This document shows, one piece after another, positions 26,654 through 36,712 of a DNA stretch of 64,000 bases. The notes beneath the pieces are model-generated. The model was not told the origin of the DNA. It searched no databases and was given only the letters and a program-made list of their open reading frames with translations. The stretch is from CAVWCW01 sp963753615. Its GTDB lineage: Bacteria > Pseudomonadota > Gammaproteobacteria > Chromatiales > Chromatiaceae. Numbering within the stretch: position 1 is the stretch's first letter; each line of letters starts with the position of its first letter. Both the position numbers and the translations under genes were made by a program. The DNA is taken from positions 1 to 64,000 of the forward strand of contig CAVWCW010000029.1 in assembly GCA_963753615.1 (NCBI GenBank). The letters are read 5' to 3'.

Positions 26654-27937
26654 CTAGCGCCCCTCGAAAGCCAGGGCCGCGCGCCGGCCCTCGTCCTCAT
26701 CCACGAACGTGAGCACCAGAGCACCGGCAACGAACAGCACCGCCACCGAAAGGATCGAGGCCCGGGGACTGCCGGTCAGTACCCCCACCCAGCCCATGAT
26801 CATAGGGCCCAGCACGACGGCAAACTTGCCGAGCATATTGTAGAAGCCGAAGAATTCGCCGGCCTTGTCGGCCGGGATCATACGCGCATACATGGAGCGG
26901 CTGAGGCTCTGGATGCCCCCCTGCACCAGACCGATGGCGACCGCCAACCCATAGAACTCCCAGGTCTGTTCCATTTGATAGGCCCAGAGAAGAACCAGAA
27001 AATAGACAAAGATGGCCAGCATAATGCCCTGGCGGGGGCCCCGGGACTGGCCCAGGCGACCGAATACCAGGGCGGAGGGAAATCCCACCAGCTGGGTAAT
27101 GAGCAGGGCCAGCAGCAGATTGTTGGCATCGAACCCCAAAGACAGTCCATAGTCCACCGCCATGCGGACGATGGTGTCGACGCCGTCGATGTACAGCCAG
27201 TAGGCGGCGAGGAACAGAAAGGTCATGCGCAATTCGCGCACCCGGGCGAAGGTGGCCGCGAGCTGCCGCACGGCGCCACTCAAGGCCGGGCCCCAGCCGA
27301 CCGCCCGCTCGGGCTTGGACTCGTGCACGAACAGCATTACCGGCAGCGAAAACAGGGCCCACCAGAGGGCGACGCTGAGAAACGACAGGCGCACCGCCTC
27401 GGCCGCATCGGCCAGTCCGAACCACTGGGGCTGCAGGGTCATCAAGACATCGAAGGCAAACAGCAATCCACCGCCCAGGTAGCCAAGACCGAAACCCAGG
27501 GCCGAGACCCAGTCCAGGGTCGACTCCTCGGCCACCTCCACCAGCAGGGCATCGTAGAAGATGTTGCCGCCGGAAAAGCCGAGGATAGCCGCACCGTAAA
27601 GCAGCAGGGCCGCCAGCCAGCCGCCCTGGGAGACCAGAAACAGGCAGCCGGTCATGACCACGCCCATGGCGGCGAAGAACAGCAAAAAACGCTTCTTGGC
27701 CCCGCTGCGATCGGCGAGCGCACCGAGCAGCGGGGCCAGCACCACCACCAGCAGGCTGGCACTGGAGTTGACGACCCCGAGCCAAAAGGTGCTGTCTACC
27801 GCCGCCTTGTCAGCGGCCCAGTACTGCTTGAAGAAGACCGGAAAGAAACCCGCCATTACAACCGTGGCAAAGGCGGAGTTGGCCCAATCGTAGAGGGCCC
27901 AGGAGAGGTGCGGGGCCAGAGCGACGCGCCTGATCAT
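26654..27937 (-). CDS. MFS transporter, UMF1/Atg22-like family
   Basis: About 427 residues from the ATG at 27937, with roughly 11-12 membrane helices. The N-terminal signature SWALYDWANSAFATVV followed by a Gly/Phe-rich first helix is diagnostic of UMF1-type major facilitator proteins. The family motif ADRSGAKKR occurs after the second helix and GGIQSLSRSMYARMIP in the second half. Substrates of bacterial UMF1 carriers are mostly unknown (small metabolites or peptides). The gene lies 28 bp downstream of the two-component pair on the same strand, so it may be co-transcribed with it. Confidence 0.85.
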   Translation of the reverse strand: MIRRVALAPHLSWALYDWANSAFATVVMAGFFPVFFKQYWAADKAAVDSTFWLGVVNSSASLLVVVLAPLLGALADRSGAKKRFLLFFAAMGVVMTGCLFLVSQGGWLAALLLYGAAILGFSGGNIFYDALLVEVAEESTLDWVSALGFGLGYLGGGLLFAFDVLMTLQPQWFGLADAAEAVRLSFLSVALWWALFSLPVMLFVHESKPERAVGWGPALSGAVRQLAATFARVRELRMTFLFLAAYWLYIDGVDTIVRMAVDYGLSLGFDANNLLLALLITQLVGFPSALVFGRLGQSRGPRQGIMLAIFVYFLVLLWAYQMEQTWEFYGLAVAIGLVQGGIQSLSRSMYARMIPADKAGEFFGFYNMLGKFAVVLGPMIMGWVGVLTGSPRASILSVAVLFVAGALVLTFVDEDEGRRAALAFEGR

Positions 27938-27965
27938 GGCGGGGCCGCTTCCGGAAGGGATAGGT

Positions 27966-28589
27966 CTAGTCCTCTTGCTCGGAGAAGTTCGCAAGCATCG
28001 CCATCTTCACCAGGTCGGCCAGGGAATTGGCTTGCATCTTGTCCATGACCCGCGCCCGGTGCGCCTCCACCGTCTTGGCGCTCACCCCGAGCCGGGTGGC
28101 AATCTCCTTGTTGGACTGACCGCTGGTGACCATACCCATGACCTCGAGTTCACGCGGGGTCAGATGGGCCAGGCGAGCCGCAATCTCGGCGCGCTGGGCC
28201 TGCTCGCTGCGCAGTTCCTGATCCAGGGTCAGGGCGTTGCGAATGGAATCCAGCAGTATCTCGTCGTTGAACGGTTTTTCGATGAAGTCCACGGCCCCCG
28301 CCTTCATCGCCCGAACCGCCATCGGTACGTCGCCGTGACCGGTGATGATGATAATCGGGATGCGAATGTTTTCTTGCAGGAAGTGTTCCTGCAGATCGAG
28401 ACCGCTCATGCCGGGCATGCGCACGTCGAGCAGCAGGCAACCCGAGCGTCCGGGGTAGTAGCCCTCGATAAAGGCATCAGCAGAGGCATAGGTCTCCACG
28501 TTCATGCCGATGGACTCGATCAACCACTTGAGGGAATTGCGCATTGCCTGGTCGTCGTCGACGACAAACACGGTCTTGTCCTGGTGCAT
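27966..28589 (-). CDS. FixJ/TodT-type response regulator
   Basis: A 207-residue two-domain regulator. The receiver domain has acidic residues VVDDD near the N-terminus, phospho-Asp in LLLDVRMPGMSG, the switch Thr in IIITGHGD and Lys in IEKPF. A LuxR-type helix-turn-helix (LTPREVEV-like LTPRELEVMGMV, then NKEIATRLGVSAKTVEAHRARVMDKM) is at the C-terminus. The ATG at 28589 overlaps the stop of the kinase gene (TGATG), so the pair is translationally coupled. It should bind DNA when phosphorylated; targets are unknown, with the MFS gene a candidate. Confidence 0.93.
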   Translation of the reverse strand: MHQDKTVFVVDDDQAMRNSLKWLIESIGMNVETYASADAFIEGYYPGRSGCLLLDVRMPGMSGLDLQEHFLQENIRIPIIIITGHGDVPMAVRAMKAGAVDFIEKPFNDEILLDSIRNALTLDQELRSEQAQRAEIAARLAHLTPRELEVMGMVTSGQSNKEIATRLGVSAKTVEAHRARVMDKMQANSLADLVKMAMLANFSEQED

Positions 28590-31168
28590 CAGCAAACTCC
28601 TGAAACTTGTTCTTGGTTCGTCGTATACATATAGGTTGGCAGCACCAGGGTGAACTGGCTGCCGCCGCCGGGGATCGATTCCGCCGCGATACGCCCGCCA
28701 TGGTCTTCGACGATGGTCTTGCTAATGGCTAGCCCCATGCCCATGCCGCTCGTCTTGGTGGAGAAAAAGGGCTCGAACAAATGGCGCATGTCGGTATCCG
28801 GGATCCCCGGTCCGGTATCACTTACGGTTACCCGAACGCTATCTTCGCCCCAGGCACTGGTGTGGATGCTGAGAAAGCGCTGAAACTCCGGAACCCGCTC
28901 CAGGGCATCCATCGCATTGCGCACCAGATTCAACAGCACCTGTTCGATCTGCACCAGGTCGACCCGTACCGGCAGCGCCTCGGGGCTGAGGTCCAGATGG
29001 ATCTCGATCCCCAGCTTGCGCATATCGTACTCGACAAAGGAGCAGACCTCACGCACCATGTCGTTGATTTCCACACTGCTGCGCACCGGCGGCTGACGCG
29101 CAACCAGGTTGCGCAGGCGGCGGATGATCTCGCCGGCGCGTTCGGCCTGCAGAGAGATCTGCTCCAGCACCTCCAACATCGTCTGGTTGTCGAAATTGCC
29201 GCTGCGTACTCGGCGCATGGCCCCGCGAGCGAAGTTTACGATGGCCGACAGAGGCTGGTTCAGCTCGTGCGCCATACCGGTCGACATCTCACCCATACTG
29301 GAGAGCCGGCACACGTGCACCAACTCTGCATGGTGCTGGCGCGATTGCTGCTCAGCCAGCCGCTCCTCGGTAATGTCGCGACCGTACACATTGACGTAGT
29401 CCAGCCCCGGAACCGGCGCCAGCAACAGGGAATAGATGCGCTCGCCCTGATGGATCTCATGCTCCCGCGGGCGATCAGTCTCCAGGCTCTCGGCCACCTT
29501 ATTGCTCCAGAACAGGGGCAGGGTCTGACCGCGGCTCACCCCCCAGTAGCTCAGCAGGGGCTCGCTGGCGGCATTGGCGAACAGGATCACGCCGCGCCGG
29601 TTCACACGCAGGATCGGGCTCGGGCTCTCGCTGGCGAACCGAGCGAGATTCGACATTTCGCGTTCCACCCGCTGGCGCCTGGTAATGTCGTGGAGGTAGA
29701 CGGTGCAGGTCTGGCGTGACTCCAGTTGGATGGCGACGATCTCCACCTCGAGCGGAAACTCCGAGCCATCGGATCGCACACCGACCATCTGGCTGGGCGC
29801 CTCCGCCGCCCCGCTGCCTGGGAAACTCCGGCATGCCGCCAACAGCTGGGCGAACGCAGCGCGGCTGCGTTTTGCCAACAACAGGCTTGGCAAGTCGCAG
29901 CCGATGAGATCGGAGCGCCGATAGCGGAACAGCTTCTCGGTGGTAGCGTTGGACTCGATGATCTCTCCCGACTCCTCGATGGTGACGATGCCGTCGCGGG
30001 CGGTGTCCATGATCACGCTCTTGAGGATTTCGGACTCGCGCATCTCGCTCTCGTGGCGGCTACGCATCTCGTCTCGCGCCGCCAGCACCAGACGGATGAA
30101 CTGGTTGACCCAGCTTTCCAACTGAAGCAGCTGATTGCCGCCGCGCAGCGGCGGGCGCTCGAAACCCAGAGCCCGGCTCGAAAAGCGCGACAGCCGCCGC
30201 AGCACGAAATTGAGCCGCGCCGAAATCAGGAACATCACCAGGGTGAAAGCGGCTATGAATACTGCCGCGGCGATCACCCGCTGGCGCCGCTCAAGGGCCA
30301 GGATCTGACCGTTGGTGGAAGACGCCCCGTTCCAGGGGACGAAGGTGGCGAACTCAAGGTTGAGATCCGACCCCCGGTAGTCGAAAAACGACTGCGAGGT
30401 CACCAGGAATTTGCCCTCCCAGAACTCGACCCGGCTGCCTGCCGGCATCGCCCCGGGGTCGCTGCTGGCCAGGATTCGCTGTTCCTCCCCGTCCAGCACC
30501 GCCACGACCCCTTGCTCTTCCACCACCCCCTGCTGAGAGGCATGCAAAAAGACGTCGTCGATCGGCACCAGAAGCATCAGTGAGCCGACTTCCAGGCCCG
30601 CATTGTCGCGCACCTGCTCGGCCGCGATCAGGTAAGGGGCCCCGTTGAGGGCAGTCAGATAGACTTGGACCTGGCTCTCGTTCAGGTAGAGATCGGCCAG
30701 CTGCATCAGGTCCCGGGGCAGGGGCTTGCCGGCGAACAGGAAGAGTTCCCGGGGACGGCCCTCGGTGTCGAACAGCAGGGCGTGGCTCGGACGCGCCACG
30801 GAATGCCAGAACGGCGCCTCCGGCATCCAATCCGGCCAGCGCTCCGAATAGACTTCCAGTTGGGCCGGCTCAGGGTCGAACCAGGCAAAGCCATCCAGAT
30901 AATTGACCATGCGCCGGTGGTTGGCCATCAGCTGCAGGGTAGCGGCGTAACTCTCGGTGTAGTGTTCGAAGCGGTGAAAACCGTCTTGGGCCTCACGATC
31001 GAGGCGGGCCTCGAGGTCGCTACGGAAGATTTCCTCCAGGGCCCGCGACTGCAGGGGATCCAGCACCACCCAAACCACGGCGCCGCAGGCCAATCCAAAC
31101 AGGAGCGACACCACCGGAATCGGCAGAGAGCGCAGGGCGCGGTGGAAGAAACTTCGACGCAGCGGCAT
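28589..31168 (-). CDS. FixL/DctB-like sensor histidine kinase with two PAS domains
   Basis: An 859-residue inner-membrane kinase: TM1 at about 17-36, a periplasmic sensor domain of about 260 residues (CHASE4/dCache-like by layout), TM2 at about 298-317, PAS at about 385-500 and PAS at about 505-600. HisKA follows with His634 in GMAHELNQPLSAIVNFARGA, then HATPase_c with N-box LLNLVRNAMDAL and DTGPGI and MGMGLAISKTIV. The H-box is of the FixL/DctB type. No heme-binding PAS signature is obvious, so the signal is unlikely to be known oxygen sensing. Partner is the overlapping FixJ-type regulator. Confidence 0.92.
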   Translation of the reverse strand: MPLRRSFFHRALRSLPIPVVSLLFGLACGAVVWVVLDPLQSRALEEIFRSDLEARLDREAQDGFHRFEHYTESYAATLQLMANHRRMVNYLDGFAWFDPEPAQLEVYSERWPDWMPEAPFWHSVARPSHALLFDTEGRPRELFLFAGKPLPRDLMQLADLYLNESQVQVYLTALNGAPYLIAAEQVRDNAGLEVGSLMLLVPIDDVFLHASQQGVVEEQGVVAVLDGEEQRILASSDPGAMPAGSRVEFWEGKFLVTSQSFFDYRGSDLNLEFATFVPWNGASSTNGQILALERRQRVIAAAVFIAAFTLVMFLISARLNFVLRRLSRFSSRALGFERPPLRGGNQLLQLESWVNQFIRLVLAARDEMRSRHESEMRESEILKSVIMDTARDGIVTIEESGEIIESNATTEKLFRYRRSDLIGCDLPSLLLAKRSRAAFAQLLAACRSFPGSGAAEAPSQMVGVRSDGSEFPLEVEIVAIQLESRQTCTVYLHDITRRQRVEREMSNLARFASESPSPILRVNRRGVILFANAASEPLLSYWGVSRGQTLPLFWSNKVAESLETDRPREHEIHQGERIYSLLLAPVPGLDYVNVYGRDITEERLAEQQSRQHHAELVHVCRLSSMGEMSTGMAHELNQPLSAIVNFARGAMRRVRSGNFDNQTMLEVLEQISLQAERAGEIIRRLRNLVARQPPVRSSVEINDMVREVCSFVEYDMRKLGIEIHLDLSPEALPVRVDLVQIEQVLLNLVRNAMDALERVPEFQRFLSIHTSAWGEDSVRVTVSDTGPGIPDTDMRHLFEPFFSTKTSGMGMGLAISKTIVEDHGGRIAAESIPGGGSQFTLVLPTYMYTTNQEQVSGVC

Positions 31169-31245
31169 TTCAGAATGCGGACCAAACCCTCACGGTGGGC
31201 CCGATGCCCACTCTCGGACTGGCCCGAGGCCCTGAAACTAGCAGC

Positions 31246-31635
31246 TTATGGCGGTATTTCCAAGCCTTTGCCGTAACCGCTGCCCGCGGCCGGGCGACCC
31301 GGCATGGTCGCGTCGAGGGCGGTGTCCGGTACCGCCATCAACTCGTTCAGCGCGTTGCGGGTCGCATCGTCCAAATGCTGAAACGCCAAACCCACCCCGC
31401 CGCCGCGACTATGAACCACGCGCGCATCGGCGACACAGAAGTGCTCCGCATCGGGCCCCGGCAGGTACAGGTACACCCGCAACTTTTCGTCCCTGGGCAC
31501 AGTGACCCGGCCGGTATCGACGAACATGCCGCCGCGACCGAGATCGCGCATGCAACCGCTCAGCATCCCTAGCTTCGGGTAGCTGAGGACGACCTGCAAT
31601 TCCAACCGGCGGCGTATACTGGATCTTGAATCCAC
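31246..31635 (-). CDS. PilZ-domain protein
   Basis: A 129-residue single-domain protein. The c-di-GMP-binding motif RxxxR (RRRLELQ at the N-terminus) and the D/NxSxxG-like motif (DLGRGGMFVDT) are both present, the second with Gly in the place of Ser. It may bind c-di-GMP and link to the EAL regulator encoded near 8 kb, but no partner is adjacent. It is transcribed on the same strand as the kinase, 78 bp upstream of it. Confidence 0.82.
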   Translation of the reverse strand: MDSRSSIRRRLELQVVLSYPKLGMLSGCMRDLGRGGMFVDTGRVTVPRDEKLRVYLYLPGPDAEHFCVADARVVHSRGGGVGLAFQHLDDATRNALNELMAVPDTALDATMPGRPAAGSGYGKGLEIPP

Positions 31636-31828
31636 TACCCCATCCTCCTTTGGTTGCCACCCGCTGCCCCTCGGAGCGCGGGCTGGTGCAAACCATCACC
31701 ATCGGCCGGCCCTCTGTCGGGGCCTGTCTTGTGCCGATCATATCGGCTAGTATCCCCTTTTCGTTTCCGCAGCGTAATTCGGAAACGCACCCATCGAATC
31801 AGGGTAAACCCTTAGACTCCTACCGCGA

Positions 31829-32305
31829 ATGCCCCCTCAAGACCTTATCGACTTCGAACACGCCGCCACCCCGGGCCTGCTTCGGCGCCTCGCGGCCATC
31901 GGTTACGACTGCCTGCTGCTGATCGCACTCTACGTGCTTGTCGGCGCCCTGGTAGTGTTGCCCGCGGGCATGCTTTTCGGGGTCCCGGAGCCCGCCAGCG
32001 ACGCACTGGTACGTCTACTGTTGCAGCTGCTGCTGACCCTGGTGACCCTCGGGTTTTTTGTCGGCTTCTGGCTGCACGGCGGCCAGACGCTCGGCATGCG
32101 CGCCTGGCGCGTCCGAGTAGTGCGTGCCGATGGACGCCCCCTGCACGCCGGCAACGCCTTGCTGCGGGCCCTGGGTGCGCTGTTGTCATGGGCGACCCTG
32201 GGGCTGGGTTTCCTGTGGATGCTCGTGGATCGAGACCGCCTGACCTGGCACGACCGGATCTCCGCCACCCGGCTGGTGCTGCTGCGCAAGTCGGAGCGAC
32301 ACTGA
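31829..32305 (+). CDS. RDD-family inner-membrane protein
   Basis: A 158-residue membrane protein with the RDD signature: an Arg-rich first helix region (GLLRRLAAIGYDCLLL), an Asp in that helix and a second Asp near DRDRLTWHDRISATRLV. Three to four membrane segments are predicted. RDD proteins have no settled function, although some may act in ion transport or assist membrane proteins. It converges on lptG with a 4-bp gap. Confidence 0.85.
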   Translation: MPPQDLIDFEHAATPGLLRRLAAIGYDCLLLIALYVLVGALVVLPAGMLFGVPEPASDALVRLLLQLLLTLVTLGFFVGFWLHGGQTLGMRAWRVRVVRADGRPLHAGNALLRALGALLSWATLGLGFLWMLVDRDRLTWHDRISATRLVLLRKSERH

Positions 32306-32309
32306 GGCG

Positions 32310-33371
32310 CTACAATCGGCGCATGTACCAGAGTGCCAACCCCAGTACCGCCAGCACCGGAAAGATGCTGGCGAACAGCGGGTCCAGTTGGTAGACCACC
32401 GCCATATGGGCGAACGCCCTGTTCGCCAGCAGAAAACCGATGCCGACCACCGATCCGGCGAACACCCGCTGCCCCACACCGGCGCTGCGCAGGCTGCCGA
32501 ACACGAAGGGGATCGACAGCAGCAGCATCACCAGCACCACCAGGGGCGTGGTGATCTTGCCCCAGAACGCCACCTCGTAGAGACTGGCATTCTGGCTGTT
32601 GTCGCGCAAAAAGCCGATGTAACGGTACAGCCCGGCGATCGGCAGCACCGAGGGCTCCACCATCACCATGTCGAGCAGGGCCGGGTTCAGCAATGACTTC
32701 CAATAGGCGCGATCCAAGTGGCGGCTGCGGACTCTGTCGGGCAGAAACTCGCTTTGGTGGATGTTCTCCAATTCCCAGCCCTCGCCGGTGTGCCGCGCGG
32801 ACTCGGCATGGCTGGCCAGCTTCAAGTGCTGGGCGTCGTCGAATTCGTAGATAAAGACATCGCCCAACGCGGCGCCCGGACGAAATTCGCGGATATTGAT
32901 GTAGGAAGTACCGTCGCGGGTCCAGAATCCGTATTTCGTCTTGAGCGTAATCTGGCCGGAGATGGCCTCGGCACGCATGCGTTGCGCGTACTGCTCGGTC
33001 TCGGGTGCCAACAGCTCGCCGACTACAATCGCCAACCCCATCAGCAGCAGCCCGGCCTGCATCACCGACCAGACGATGCGCGACAGCGATATGCCGGCCG
33101 CGCGCATGGCGATCAGCTCCGCATGGTTGGCCATGGCTCCCAGCCCCACCAGGCTGCCGAGGAGGGTGGCGATGGGGAAGATCTCGTAGGCGAACCTGGG
33201 CAGCACCAGGCCCACGTAGAAGAAGGCCTGCAGCAGGCCATAGCTGCCCCGCCCCACCTCCCCCAGCTCTTTCTCCAATTCGACGAAGGCAATCAGGGTG
33301 AGCAGCACCAGCAGCACCAGCAGGGTGGCTCCAATCACCGCCCGGCCGATGTAGCGGTCGAGCACCCTCAC
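32310..33371 (-). CDS. lptG: LPS export ABC transporter permease LptG
   Basis: Inner-membrane permease that, with LptF and LptB2, extracts lipopolysaccharide for transfer to LptC. About 353 residues, typical for LptG. The start is GTG at 33371, overlapping the lptF stop as GTGA; the N-terminus then reads RVLDRYIG, as in other LptG proteins. Six membrane helices (three at each end) flank the periplasmic jellyroll (TKYGFWTRDGTSYINIREF). The C-terminal half has SIPFVFGSLRSAGVGQRVFAG, a family-conserved block. It forms an operon with lptF. Confidence 0.93.
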   Translation of the reverse strand: MRVLDRYIGRAVIGATLLVLLVLLTLIAFVELEKELGEVGRGSYGLLQAFFYVGLVLPRFAYEIFPIATLLGSLVGLGAMANHAELIAMRAAGISLSRIVWSVMQAGLLLMGLAIVVGELLAPETEQYAQRMRAEAISGQITLKTKYGFWTRDGTSYINIREFRPGAALGDVFIYEFDDAQHLKLASHAESARHTGEGWELENIHQSEFLPDRVRSRHLDRAYWKSLLNPALLDMVMVEPSVLPIAGLYRYIGFLRDNSQNASLYEVAFWGKITTPLVVLVMLLLSIPFVFGSLRSAGVGQRVFAGSVVGIGFLLANRAFAHMAVVYQLDPLFASIFPVLAVLGLALWYMRRL

Positions 33372-34477
33372 CGCCAGGGTATCCTCAGCCAGCGCCGGCG
33401 CAAGGACCGCCCGCTGGCGGTATCCAGGCCCATCAGACCCAGCGCCACCAGCAACATGCTCGCCGGCACCCACCAAAGGCCAAGCCAGGCCGGCGTAGCG
33501 CCGTCCTCCATGAGGTTCTGCGACACCCCGAGCAGGTTGAGAAAAACGAAGTAGACGAGAAACGCAGTAACCATGCGCGCGGTCATCCCCTGGCGCGGTC
33601 GGGACCGGGCCAGCGGTATGCTGAGCAGAGCGAAGGCGAGCACCGCCAGCGGCTGCATCAGCCGGTTCTGGCCCTCGGCCTTGTCCTCGAGGTCGGCGGA
33701 TGTAAGCAGTTGTACAGTCGGCAGCTCCTTGCGCCGGGCCCGATGCGGCTCGTTGTTGCTGCGTCTCACCCTCAGGGCATACTCGTCGAACGAACCGATA
33801 CGGTAATCGCGGTTGCCCACCACACCCTCGTAGCGAATGCCGTCGTCCAGCACCAGGTAGGTATCACCCGTGATCGGGTCCACCCGACGGTGCCCGCTGG
33901 CGGCTACCATCAGGCCCACCTTGCCGTGCTCCCGGTTCTGCACGAAAATCTCGCGCATGGTCTGCTGCTCCGTGTCCAGCTCGGCCACATAGAACACCAG
34001 GTCGCCGGCGCTGTACTCGTTGAAACGCCCGGGCTCGATCAGCGACAGCTCCGCCGCTGCCCCGCGCGCCTGGTTCTTGATCAGCGTGATCATCTGGTTT
34101 CCCCAGGGCAGCACCGAAGCCGCCAGCCAGGCCACCATCAGCGCCACCGGCAGGGAGGCCACCAGTACCGCGCGGAAGATGCGCAGCGGGCCCACCCCGC
34201 AGGCCTCCAGCACGACCAGTTCGTTGTCCCGATGCATGCGCCCGAGGCTGATTAGGATCGAGAAGAAAAACGCTGGCGGAATCAGCACCGAGAGATTGCG
34301 AAGCAGTTCCAGGCCAATCAGCTCCAGCAGGATTTGGGCCGCCACATCGCCGCTGGCCACCTTGCGCAGATAGCGGATGAAGGTAGTGGCCAGCAGGATC
34401 AGCACCAGCACCGAGACCAGCGCCAGCAGGGTCTTGACCACCTCGCGCAGCAGATAGCGGTCGAGGGTGGATATCAT
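33368..34477 (-). CDS. lptF: LPS export ABC transporter permease LptF
   Basis: LptG's partner, about 369 residues from ATG 34477; a longer open frame upstream of that is antisense to the pepA leader and is not coding. MISTLDRYLLREVVKTLLAL is the usual LptF opening. It has N-terminal transmembrane segments, a periplasmic domain with EPGRFNEYSAGDLVFYVAEL, and C-terminal helices with RQGMTARMVTAFLVYF. It is the first gene of the lptF-lptG operon, divergent from pepA with a 260-bp intergenic region, the common gammaproteobacterial arrangement. Confidence 0.94.
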   Translation of the reverse strand: MISTLDRYLLREVVKTLLALVSVLVLILLATTFIRYLRKVASGDVAAQILLELIGLELLRNLSVLIPPAFFFSILISLGRMHRDNELVVLEACGVGPLRIFRAVLVASLPVALMVAWLAASVLPWGNQMITLIKNQARGAAAELSLIEPGRFNEYSAGDLVFYVAELDTEQQTMREIFVQNREHGKVGLMVAASGHRRVDPITGDTYLVLDDGIRYEGVVGNRDYRIGSFDEYALRVRRSNNEPHRARRKELPTVQLLTSADLEDKAEGQNRLMQPLAVLAFALLSIPLARSRPRQGMTARMVTAFLVYFVFLNLLGVSQNLMEDGATPAWLGLWWVPASMLLVALGLMGLDTASGRSLRRRWLRIPWR

Positions 34478-34737
34478 CGGAAGAGCCGCGCTTCGGCCGC
34501 TGCAGGCCCCGGATATAGCTGTCGCATTTTGATTCCGGACTGGAAGCAAACCCGCTGTTGCTGTGAAAAGCGGGATGTCTTTGGGTAGACTAGCGGGCAA
34601 AGCCAGCCCCGGCTTCGCGCGTCGAGAACAAACCGCGCCGCCAGTCCGGGCCATGCTACACCAAAAGCAGGACAGCGAGAAACGAGCGGCGCCTGGCGAC
34701 GGCCAGACCGGCAACCCAGCACGAAACGGGAGAACCC

Positions 34738-36237
34738 ATGCAATATAAAGTGAAGACTGCGGCACCCTCGGCCATCAAGAGTCCCTGCCTGGTGGTGGGC
34801 GTGTTCGCCAAGCGGCGCTTGAGCGCGGCAGGCGAGGAATTGGACCAGGCCAGCGCCGGGGCCTTGAGCCAGACACTGAAGTTCGGTGACATCGAGGGCG
34901 AGATCGGCGACAGCCAGATGCTCTACCAAGTGCCGGGCTGCAAATGCGAGCGCGTGCTGCTGCTGGGACTGGGTGACCCCAAGGAACTCAAGCTCGCGGA
35001 CCTGCGCAAGGCGGCCGCTGAGGCGGTAGCGGTCCTCAACCAGGGGCACAGCACCGGTGCGGTGTTTCACCTCGACGGCATCGCTCCGGTCGACGGCGAC
35101 CCCTACCGCACTGCCCGCGATCTGGTGCTGACCGCAGAACAGACGAGCTACCGCTTCGATCAGCTCAAAAGCGACCCCAAACCGCCCAAGCGGCCCCTGC
35201 GAGAGATTACACTCGCCGCCACCGATCCGAATGCGGCCAACACCTTGCGCCTGGCCGCCAGCCACGGCAAGGCCGCAGGGGCCGGCGTCAACCTGGCCCG
35301 CGACCTGGGCAATCTGCCGGGCAATGTCTGCACCCCCAGCTACCTGGCCGAGCAGGCCCTGGCCATGGGCAAAGCCAACGACCGACTGAGCGTCGAAGTG
35401 CTGGAAGAGAAAGACATGGAAAAGCTCGGCATGGGCGCCCTGCTCTCGGTATCCCGCGGCAGCCGCCAGCCGGCCAAGCTGATCGTAATGAACTACCGGG
35501 GCGGCAAGACCAAGGCCAAGCCTATCGTGTTGGTGGGAAAAGGCCTTACTTTCGACGCCGGCGGCATCTCCATCAAGCAGTCCGCCGGCATGGACGAGAT
35601 GAAATTCGACATGTGCGGCGGGGCCAGCGTATTCGGCACCATCGCCGCCTGCCTGGAGCTGAAGCTGCCGCTGAACGTGGTCGGCGTGGTACCCGCCTCC
35701 GAGAACCTGCCGGACGGCGATGCCAATAAACCGGGCGACATCGTCACCAGCATGTCCGGCCAGACCATCGAGGTGCTCAACACCGACGCGGAGGGCCGTC
35801 TGATCCTGTGCGACGCCCTGACCTACAGCGAGCGCTTCAAGCCCGAACTGGTAGTGGACATGGCCACCCTCACGGGCGCCTGCGTGGTAGCCCTGGGCCA
35901 GCATGCCTCGGGCCTGTTCAGCGCCGACGACGAGCTGGCGGACGAACTGCTCGCGGCCGGCCAGCACAGTGGCGACCGGGCCTGGCGCCTGCCCCTTTGG
36001 GACGACTACCAGAAGCTGCTCGACAGCAACTTCGCCGACATGGCCAATATCGGTGGCAAATACGGCGGCGCCATCACGGCTGCCTGCTTCCTGGCCCGTT
36101 ACACCAAGAAGTACCGCTGGGCGCATCTCGACATCGCCGGGGCGGCCTGGCTCACGGGAGAGGAAAAGGGCGCCACCGGCCGACCGGTGCCCCTGCTCAC
36201 TCAATTCCTGCTGCGGCGCAGCGGCAAGGCGGGCTGA
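34738..36237 (+). CDS. pepA: Cytosol leucyl aminopeptidase
   Basis: Dinuclear-metal M17 aminopeptidase that releases N-terminal Leu and other residues; in some bacteria PepA also acts as a DNA-bending regulator. 499 residues, full length. ATG 34738 follows GGGAGA. The conserved blocks are VGKGLTFDAGGISIK, MKFDMCGGASV, VPASENLPDGDANKPGDIV and NTDAEGRLILCDAL, which include the zinc ligands Lys/Asp/Asp/Glu and the catalytic Lys and Arg. It heads a pepA-holC operon. Confidence 0.95.
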   Translation: MQYKVKTAAPSAIKSPCLVVGVFAKRRLSAAGEELDQASAGALSQTLKFGDIEGEIGDSQMLYQVPGCKCERVLLLGLGDPKELKLADLRKAAAEAVAVLNQGHSTGAVFHLDGIAPVDGDPYRTARDLVLTAEQTSYRFDQLKSDPKPPKRPLREITLAATDPNAANTLRLAASHGKAAGAGVNLARDLGNLPGNVCTPSYLAEQALAMGKANDRLSVEVLEEKDMEKLGMGALLSVSRGSRQPAKLIVMNYRGGKTKAKPIVLVGKGLTFDAGGISIKQSAGMDEMKFDMCGGASVFGTIAACLELKLPLNVVGVVPASENLPDGDANKPGDIVTSMSGQTIEVLNTDAEGRLILCDALTYSERFKPELVVDMATLTGACVVALGQHASGLFSADDELADELLAAGQHSGDRAWRLPLWDDYQKLLDSNFADMANIGGKYGGAITAACFLARYTKKYRWAHLDIAGAAWLTGEEKGATGRPVPLLTQFLLRRSGKAG

Positions 36238-36249
36238 GGAGCGCCGAGT

Positions 36250-36681
36250 TTGACCCAGGTCGACTTCTACCTGCCGGGTCCGGGCGCCCGGGACAACCGC
36301 TTCGGCCTCGCATGCCGGCTGGCGGACAAAGCCTACCGTCAGGGCCACCGGGTATACCTGCACGCGGCCTCCGCCGAGCAGGCCCGACACCTGGACCGGC
36401 TGCTGTGGACCTTCCGCGACCAGAGCTTCGTGCCCCACGGCCTTGCCGGACAGGCCGACCCGGCCCTGACTCCGGTGCTGGTGGGCTGGCGACCGCCACC
36501 GGAGGGCGAACATGACGTGCTTATCAACCTGGCCCCCGAGGTGCCGGATTTCTTCAGCCGTTTCCGCCGGCTCGCCGAGCCCCTGGACGACGACCCCGGC
36601 ATCCGCGAGGCCGGGCGCGAGCGCTACCGCTTCTACCGCGACCGGGGCTATCCCCTGCAATCCCACCAGATCGGCGCCTGA
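36250..36681 (+). CDS. holC: DNA polymerase III chi subunit
   Basis: Small subunit of the clamp-loader accessory complex; it binds SSB and helps the psi subunit keep the polymerase at the fork. 143 residues starting with TTG at 36250, 12 bp after the pepA stop, with GAGGAG directly upstream. The family opening TQVDFYLPG and the later VLVGWRPPPEGEHDVLINLAPEVP block identify it. Order pepA-holC is standard; the usual next gene, valS, is not here. Confidence 0.92.
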   Translation: MTQVDFYLPGPGARDNRFGLACRLADKAYRQGHRVYLHAASAEQARHLDRLLWTFRDQSFVPHGLAGQADPALTPVLVGWRPPPEGEHDVLINLAPEVPDFFSRFRRLAEPLDDDPGIREAGRERYRFYRDRGYPLQSHQIGA

Positions 36682-36712
36682 GGCGGCCCGATTCACAACC
36701 TCCGAGGCCGCC